Below are positions 59,486-64,000 of a stretch of 64,000 bases of DNA, in pieces. The notes under the pieces are model-generated. The model saw only the letters and a list, made by a program, of their open reading frames with translations, searched no databases and was not told where the DNA came from. Position 1 is the stretch's first letter. Each line of letters begins with the position of its first letter. The DNA is from Pseudomonadales bacterium (GTDB lineage Bacteria > Pseudomonadota > Gammaproteobacteria > Pseudomonadales > Azotimanducaceae): positions 124,001 to 188,000 of the forward strand of contig JAJEIQ010000014.1 of assembly GCA_022827905.1 (NCBI GenBank). Direction: 5' to 3'. Position numbers and translations under genes: made by a program.

Positions 59486-60183
59486 TTGGCGGAGTCCTCG
59501 ACGATGGCACCGTCGCGCAGGACCACCCGGCGCTTGGCGTAGCCCATCACCATGGGGTCGTGGGTAGCGGTCAGAATCGAAATGCCGCGATCGTCGTTCA
59601 AGCGCCGCAGCAGCTTGAGGAGTTCCTCGGTGGTGGCGGAGTCGAGGTTGGCGCTCGGCTCATCGGCCAACAGCAGCACCGGATGGGTGACGATGGCCCG
59701 GGCGATGGCCACCCGCTGCTGCTGGCCGCCGGACAGCTCGCCGGGGCGGCGGTGCGCCAACTCGCCGATGCCGAGCGAGGCCAAGGTCTCCACCGCCCGT
59801 TCGGCCCGCTCAGCCGGCGCCACCCCTTGCAGCTGCATGATGAACTCGACGTTCTCCTGGGCGGAAAGCACCGGAATGAGGTTGTAGGATTGGAAGACGA
59901 AGCCGATCTTGTGCAGGCGCATGTCCGACAGTTCGGATTCGCTTAAGCCGTCCACGACCACGCCGTCCACCGAAATGGTGCCCGCATCCGCGCGGTCCAG
60001 GCCGCCAATCAGGTTCAGCAAGGTCGATTTGCCTGAACCGGAGGGGCCCGACAGGCTCACGAAGTCGCCTCGACTGAACTCAAAGTCCACGCTGCGCAGT
60101 GCGTGCACCGGCACCGCGTCCTCTTGGTAGGTGCGGCTGACGCCCGCGCAATCGACCACTACTCCATTACTGACACCGCTCAT
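59482..60183 (-). CDS. ABC transporter ATPase (LolD/MacB type)
   Basis: A 233-residue ATPase. Walker A is LSGPSGSGKSTLLN, the Q-loop is in GFVFQSYNLIPVLSAQENVE, the signature is ELSGGQQQRVAIARA and Walker B is LLLADEPSANLDSATTEE. This type works with FtsX-like permeases that extract or push substrates from the periplasmic side of the inner membrane. It overlaps the permease gene upstream by 4 nt. Confidence 0.94.
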   Translation of the reverse strand: MSGVSNGVVVDCAGVSRTYQEDAVPVHALRSVDFEFSRGDFVSLSGPSGSGKSTLLNLIGGLDRADAGTISVDGVVVDGLSESELSDMRLHKIGFVFQSYNLIPVLSAQENVEFIMQLQGVAPAERAERAVETLASLGIGELAHRRPGELSGGQQQRVAIARAIVTHPVLLLADEPSANLDSATTEELLKLLRRLNDDRGISILTATHDPMVMGYAKRRVVLRDGAIVEDSAN

Positions 60184-61391
60184 CGTCGAAGCGCCTCCAG
60201 AGGTTTGATTTTGATCGCCCGCCAGGCCGGGTAGAGGCTGGCGACGACGCCGAGGCCGAGGCTCAGGAAGGCGATGAGCAGCACGTCATCCGCCAAGGGC
60301 ACTGGGCGCAGCAGCGTGCGCATGCCGAAGCTCTGCACCCCTTCCGACCAAGCCGACAGATCGAGGCCGTCGCCCATGGCGAGTATGCCCGCAAGACCGC
60401 CGGCGATGCCGGCAGCAACGCCGATCAGCATGAGCACGCTCGACTCAATGACCACCTGCGCCACCACGCTGCGCGGCCGCATGCCCACCGCCCGCAGCAT
60501 GCCGAGTTCCCGAATGCGCTCCATGACCGAGGTGACCAAGGTGTTGACCAAGCCAAACACCAGCGCCCCCATCATCACGAAGAACCAGATCAGCACTGCC
60601 GCGTCGGCAAAAATGAACATGGCCGCCGCCTGGGGCTCCAGCTCCCGCCAGTCGAGCACTTCAAGGCCGGTGAAGAGTTCAACCAGCGTCTCCTTGAGCA
60701 CGAACAGCGCAGGCTCCTGATGCAGCCGGATCGAGAGTTCGGTGAAAACGTCCGCGCCCACCATCTTCTGCAAGGCGCCTACGCCAGTGAAGACGAAGAA
60801 CTTCTCCATGCCTTCGCCGTCCGCATCGTAAAGGCCGGCGATGCGAAAGCCCGCCTCCCGGTTCAGCCCGTCGGCGCCCTGGGTGATGATCACCAAGCGC
60901 CGGCCGAGGCCGGTTTCGAGCTGTTCGGCGAGCGCTTGGCCGATGATGATGCGGCCATCGGAGGCATCCTTGAGCGATTCGCCCGTCATGTGTGCGCTGC
61001 TCAGGAAGGAGATGCCCTCCTGCTGCGGATTGACGCCCACGAACTGAATTCCGCGAGTGCCCCGTTCGCTCATGATGACCGCTGGCACCCGCACCCGCAT
61101 GGCCCAGCCGGCCACTTCAGGCACGCCGTCCGGAGGGCGCCAATCACTGGCCAACTCGAAGTTCTTCTGAATGCCCGGGTCGTCCCGGTAGCCGGGCGCC
61201 AGCACCTTGACGTGGCCGACTAGGTTCTCCACTGCGGCGTCCGCCATGTCCTGCTGCATGCCGCGGATCAGGCTGTTCATCATCACCACCGCCGCCACCG
61301 CAACCACCACCGCGGCCAGCATCATGCCGTTGCGGCGCCGGTGGCGCAGGATGTTGCGCACCGACATCTGAAAGAGCAGTTTGATCGGCAT
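60180..61391 (-). CDS. FtsX/LolE-type ABC permease, third of three
   Basis: A 403-residue permease from the ATG at 61391. One N-terminal membrane helix (NGMMLAAVVVAVAAVVMMNS), a large periplasmic domain (about residues 45-270) and three C-terminal helices with ERIRELGMLRAVGMRPRSVV give the FtsX/MacB topology. It ends SLYPAWRAIKIKPLEALRR, the usual coupling helix end. It begins 7 bp after the second permease and overlaps the ATPase. Confidence 0.92.
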   Translation of the reverse strand: MPIKLLFQMSVRNILRHRRRNGMMLAAVVVAVAAVVMMNSLIRGMQQDMADAAVENLVGHVKVLAPGYRDDPGIQKNFELASDWRPPDGVPEVAGWAMRVRVPAVIMSERGTRGIQFVGVNPQQEGISFLSSAHMTGESLKDASDGRIIIGQALAEQLETGLGRRLVIITQGADGLNREAGFRIAGLYDADGEGMEKFFVFTGVGALQKMVGADVFTELSIRLHQEPALFVLKETLVELFTGLEVLDWRELEPQAAAMFIFADAAVLIWFFVMMGALVFGLVNTLVTSVMERIRELGMLRAVGMRPRSVVAQVVIESSVLMLIGVAAGIAGGLAGILAMGDGLDLSAWSEGVQSFGMRTLLRPVPLADDVLLIAFLSLGLGVVASLYPAWRAIKIKPLEALRR

Positions 61392-61398
61392 GGCTCCC

Positions 61399-62673
61399 CT
61401 ACTCCTGGGTTCGCAGCGCTTCGACGCAGTTGAGCCGGCGCAGGCGCACCGCAGGCACAAGCAGTGCCAACTGGGTGCCCGCCAGCAAGGTCAGGCAGGC
61501 CACCGAGGCCACGCCCCAGCCCATGGACGGATGGATCCGGTCGGGCATGTTCAGGCCGGGCATCACCTCGTTGGGATCGATCGGCATGGGCATCCCCACC
61601 GCTTCGAGCCAAAGCACCAGCCCCAAGGCGACACCGACGCCAAGCAGGACGCCAAGGACCCAGAGCAGCAGCGCCTCGCACTGCAGTTGGCCGAGAATGC
61701 TGCCGGGACGCATGCCGATCGCCTTCAGCATGCCAAATTCGGCGGTGCGCTCGAAAAGCGTCATCAGAAAGGCGTTGACCACGCTGAAGGTGACGATGAT
61801 GGCGATGATGGCGAACAGGAAGTAGAGGCCAGCGAGCTTTAAGTCGATGAATTGCTTGATCTCCGGCATGAGCGCCTGCCAGTCCAGCACCCGCCACGGC
61901 GCGGCGGCGCCCGCTGCGGCCTGGGCCGTGTCCAGGGCCTCGCCCACGTCATCGACCACGACAACTAGGCGGTGGGCTTCGTCGGGCGCCAGATTCCAGG
62001 CGCTACGAAAGTCGGCAATGGGGATCAGCGCCAAGGAGCGGTCCAGCGCCGCCGAGCCGGTGCTGAACACGCCCGCCACCTCGGCCACCGCCGCGGCCAC
62101 CCCGCCTTCCTTGGCCGTGCCGAGCATCACCAGTTCATCGCCCACCGAGATGCCGAGATTGCGGGCCATGGCGGCGCCCACGAAGGCTTGGCCCGGACCG
62201 TCCAGATAGCGCCCGGCTGCAACCGCGCCCGCCAGCCCCGACCACTGCGCCTCGGCCGCCGCTTCGACGCCCACCGCCAGCGCCCCGAAGCTGCGCTCGC
62301 CCGCCGACACCAGCGCCGCTGCCTCGGCGCGCGGGGCGGCGGTCAAAACGCCGTCGAGCGCCTCCACTGCCCGGCGCAGGTGCGGCACATCGGCAATGAC
62401 GTTCTCCAGCAGGGGCTCGTCCTCAAAGTCCGGGTGCTGAATTTGCGCATGGCCGATCCAGAGCTGGGCGCCATTGTCGGTCATCACGTCGAAAGCACCC
62501 TTCTGCAGGGCGAAGCTGAAGGACAGCATCCAGATGGCGAAGCCGATGCTACCCGCCATCAGCCAAGTGCGTCGGGGATTACGCCATAGATTGCGCCAAG
62601 CGATGGCAAGGACGCTGGCGGGCAAGCCAGCGGAACGACGGCTGGTTGGAATTTCGGCGCTGATCTCCGCCAT
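61399..62673 (-). CDS. FtsX/LolE-type ABC permease, second of three
   Basis: A 424-residue permease with the same topology. VLAIAWRNLWRNPRRTWLMAG precedes the first helix; ERTAEFGMLKAIGMRPGSIL and LVPAVRLRRLNCVEALRTQE are in the C-terminal part. It is a clear paralogue of the upstream gene (62707-63987), closer to it than to the third permease, which suggests a tandem duplication. Confidence 0.92.
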   Translation of the reverse strand: MAEISAEIPTSRRSAGLPASVLAIAWRNLWRNPRRTWLMAGSIGFAIWMLSFSFALQKGAFDVMTDNGAQLWIGHAQIQHPDFEDEPLLENVIADVPHLRRAVEALDGVLTAAPRAEAAALVSAGERSFGALAVGVEAAAEAQWSGLAGAVAAGRYLDGPGQAFVGAAMARNLGISVGDELVMLGTAKEGGVAAAVAEVAGVFSTGSAALDRSLALIPIADFRSAWNLAPDEAHRLVVVVDDVGEALDTAQAAAGAAAPWRVLDWQALMPEIKQFIDLKLAGLYFLFAIIAIIVTFSVVNAFLMTLFERTAEFGMLKAIGMRPGSILGQLQCEALLLWVLGVLLGVGVALGLVLWLEAVGMPMPIDPNEVMPGLNMPDRIHPSMGWGVASVACLTLLAGTQLALLVPAVRLRRLNCVEALRTQE

Positions 62674-62706
62674 GGCTCCCCCTAAGACCCTATTCCACTC
62701 GCAACT

Positions 62707-63987
62707 CTATTCCGCTCGCAAAGCGAGGACGGCGCGCAGCCGCCGAATGCGCAGCGAGGGGATGAGGGCCGCAAGCTGCACACCCGCCAGCATGATCAAG
62801 GGGGAGGTCAGCAACACCGCGGCAGTGACCTTGGCGTGCAGGCGGTCCGGCAGAAACAGCGCCTGACCGGCCAGTTCGGTCATGGCGTCGCCAAGGTGCA
62901 AGCCAAACTCCGACAGCCAGAAGATCACCGGGCCGGCCACGGCCAAGGCCAAGCCGATGCCCAGCAGCCACATGAAAAACGCCTCGATCTGCAGCATGCC
63001 CATGATGGTGCCTGGGCGCATGCCGATGGCGCGCAGCATGCCGAACTCCTGGGTGCGCTCGAAGATGGTCATGATGAAGGTGTTGACCACGCTGAAGGCC
63101 ACCACCAGCATGATGATGGCGTACACCAGCACGCCGCCGAGGGCATCGACTTCGATGGCCTGGCTGATCTCCGGCAGTGCCGCCTGCCAACTGCGGGCCA
63201 CCACACCCGGCGGCAAATCGGCGTCCAGGGCTGCGGCCACCTCGCGGCTGTCGTCCACATCGGCGATGCGCACCACCAAGGTGTGGGCCTCATCGCCCAA
63301 GCCGAAGGCCTCCTGAACGGCGGCGATGGGCGCCACCATCAGGCTGCGGTCGAAGTCGGCCATGCCGGTATTGAAAATGCCGGTCACCGTAGCCGCCATG
63401 GCCGCCACGCCGCCCTCCTTGCCGGCGCCGAGCACCACCACTTCGCCGCCGACGCCGACGCTAAGGTTGCGCGCCAAGGCCGAACCGATGACGGCCTCGC
63501 CGGGTCGCTCGGCCATGCGCCCCTCGGCAACGCGGTTGAAGAAGCGCACCGTGCGCCGCTCCCGCTCAAGATCAACACCGAGCACCTGGGCGCCGAAGCT
63601 GCGGTCGTCCGCGGAGGCAAGCGCAAAGGCCTCCACCCGGGGCGCAACGGCGACGACGCCGGGCCGCGACTCCAAGTCGCGCACCAGCGGGGTGACGCCG
63701 TCGATCGTATGCTCAAAGCGGGACCGGTCGATGTAGTCCTGCCGCTTGAGTTGCACGTGACCGGCGAAAAAGGCGGTGGCGGAGTCGATCTGGGTGCGGT
63801 ACATGCCGGCCTGAATGGCCATGGTGAAACCCGTCAGGCCCACCGCGAAGGCAACTGCGCCGGCGGACAGCCAGGTGCGGCGGCGGTTGCGCCACAGATT
63901 GCGCCAAGCGATGGCCGGCATCAGCGGGCGGGCGGCATCGGCCGGAGCGTCTCCGGCCGCCACGGCCTCAGCCACCGCGGGCACCAC
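62707..63987 (-). CDS. FtsX/LolE-type ABC permease, first of three
   Basis: A 426-residue permease from a GTG at 63987. The frame stays open to the window edge, so a start beyond 64000 cannot be ruled out, but the distance to the conserved AIAWRNLWRNRRRTWLSAG matches that in the second permease. ERTQEFGMLRAIGMRPGTIM and LIPSLRIRRLRAVLALRAE are the C-terminal signatures. A LolA-like carrier, often found upstream of such genes, would lie outside the window. Confidence 0.88.
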   Translation of the reverse strand: MVPAVAEAVAAGDAPADAARPLMPAIAWRNLWRNRRRTWLSAGAVAFAVGLTGFTMAIQAGMYRTQIDSATAFFAGHVQLKRQDYIDRSRFEHTIDGVTPLVRDLESRPGVVAVAPRVEAFALASADDRSFGAQVLGVDLERERRTVRFFNRVAEGRMAERPGEAVIGSALARNLSVGVGGEVVVLGAGKEGGVAAMAATVTGIFNTGMADFDRSLMVAPIAAVQEAFGLGDEAHTLVVRIADVDDSREVAAALDADLPPGVVARSWQAALPEISQAIEVDALGGVLVYAIIMLVVAFSVVNTFIMTIFERTQEFGMLRAIGMRPGTIMGMLQIEAFFMWLLGIGLALAVAGPVIFWLSEFGLHLGDAMTELAGQALFLPDRLHAKVTAAVLLTSPLIMLAGVQLAALIPSLRIRRLRAVLALRAE

Positions 63988-64000
63988 TCTGCAGGTTGAA

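Overview
The window is GC-rich, gene-dense chromosomal DNA. The order infC, rpmI, rplT, pheS, pheT, ihfA, merR, tRNA-Pro (24.8-30.5 kb) is a classical gammaproteobacterial arrangement. Lipid/CoA catabolism genes, two F420/FMN luciferase-like oxidoreductases, an orphan LptA-like protein and lipoprotein-type ABC permeases fit a Gram-negative, probably environmental or uncultured gammaproteobacterium. No species can be named from the sequence.

Layout. 0-2 kb: the 3' part of an AbfD/HpaB-family gene and threonine aldolase. 2.0-2.7 kb: a scar with two inverted REP elements, a 5'-3' exonuclease fragment and a second copy of the threonine aldolase tail. 2.7-7.3 kb (-): a tightly coupled esterase, NUDIX, GNAT, rsgA operon. 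7.3-14.6 kb (+): transporters (GPH symporter, DUF4212 plus SSS pair), an LLM oxidoreductase, MaoC, RDD, a hydrolase and a DUF1295 protein. 14.8-16.8 kb: an accessory patch with two antitoxin-like genes whose toxin partners survive only as start fragments. 16.8-24.3 kb: ABC exporter, esterase, miaE, glycosyltransferase, phosphotransferase, tRNA-Val and a DUF3604 protein. 24.6-32 kb: the translation operon, tRNA-Pro and mmsA. 32-37 kb: enoyl-CoA hydratase, NUDIX, LLM, GNAT, DUF503 and an AAA protein. 37-41 kb: a second accessory patch (orphan DUF433, intact HipBA, tRNA-Glu, truncated Rpn-type gene, orphan antitoxin-like gene). 41-48 kb: OFA transporter, intact HicAB, tandem sulfurtransferases, a nuclease-like protein and purU. 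48-56.8 kb: acnA, Hsp20 with a sigma-32-like promoter, tpm, ggt, an AlkZ/YcaQ-like glycosylase, cyclase and phosphatase. 56.8-64 kb: SDR, LptA-like protein, and a five-gene envelope operon (three FtsX-type permeases, one ATPase, one outer-membrane barrel).

Two themes cut across the window. First, a family of REP hairpins (stem GAGGGCG / CGCCCTC, loop GGA or AGA, flanked by a GGAG tetranucleotide) occurs at least a dozen times, some as inverted pairs (REPINs). Its copies sit at gene truncations, supply C-terminal tails and stop codons to two proteins, lie next to the miaE start, and seed 18-, 24- and 31-bp minisatellites. No RAYT transposase is in the window. Second, three loci keep an antitoxin-like gene but retain only the first few codons of the overlapping toxin gene, while HipBA and HicAB stay intact. 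This points to repeated loss of toxins with retention of the upstream DNA-binding partner. One of these, the AbiEi gene, starts inside a symmetric nested dyad that looks like an autoregulatory operator.

Start-site details of note: infC starts at AUC; ihfA most likely starts at UUG; the outer-membrane barrel gene encodes a signal peptide that only a CUG start would include.
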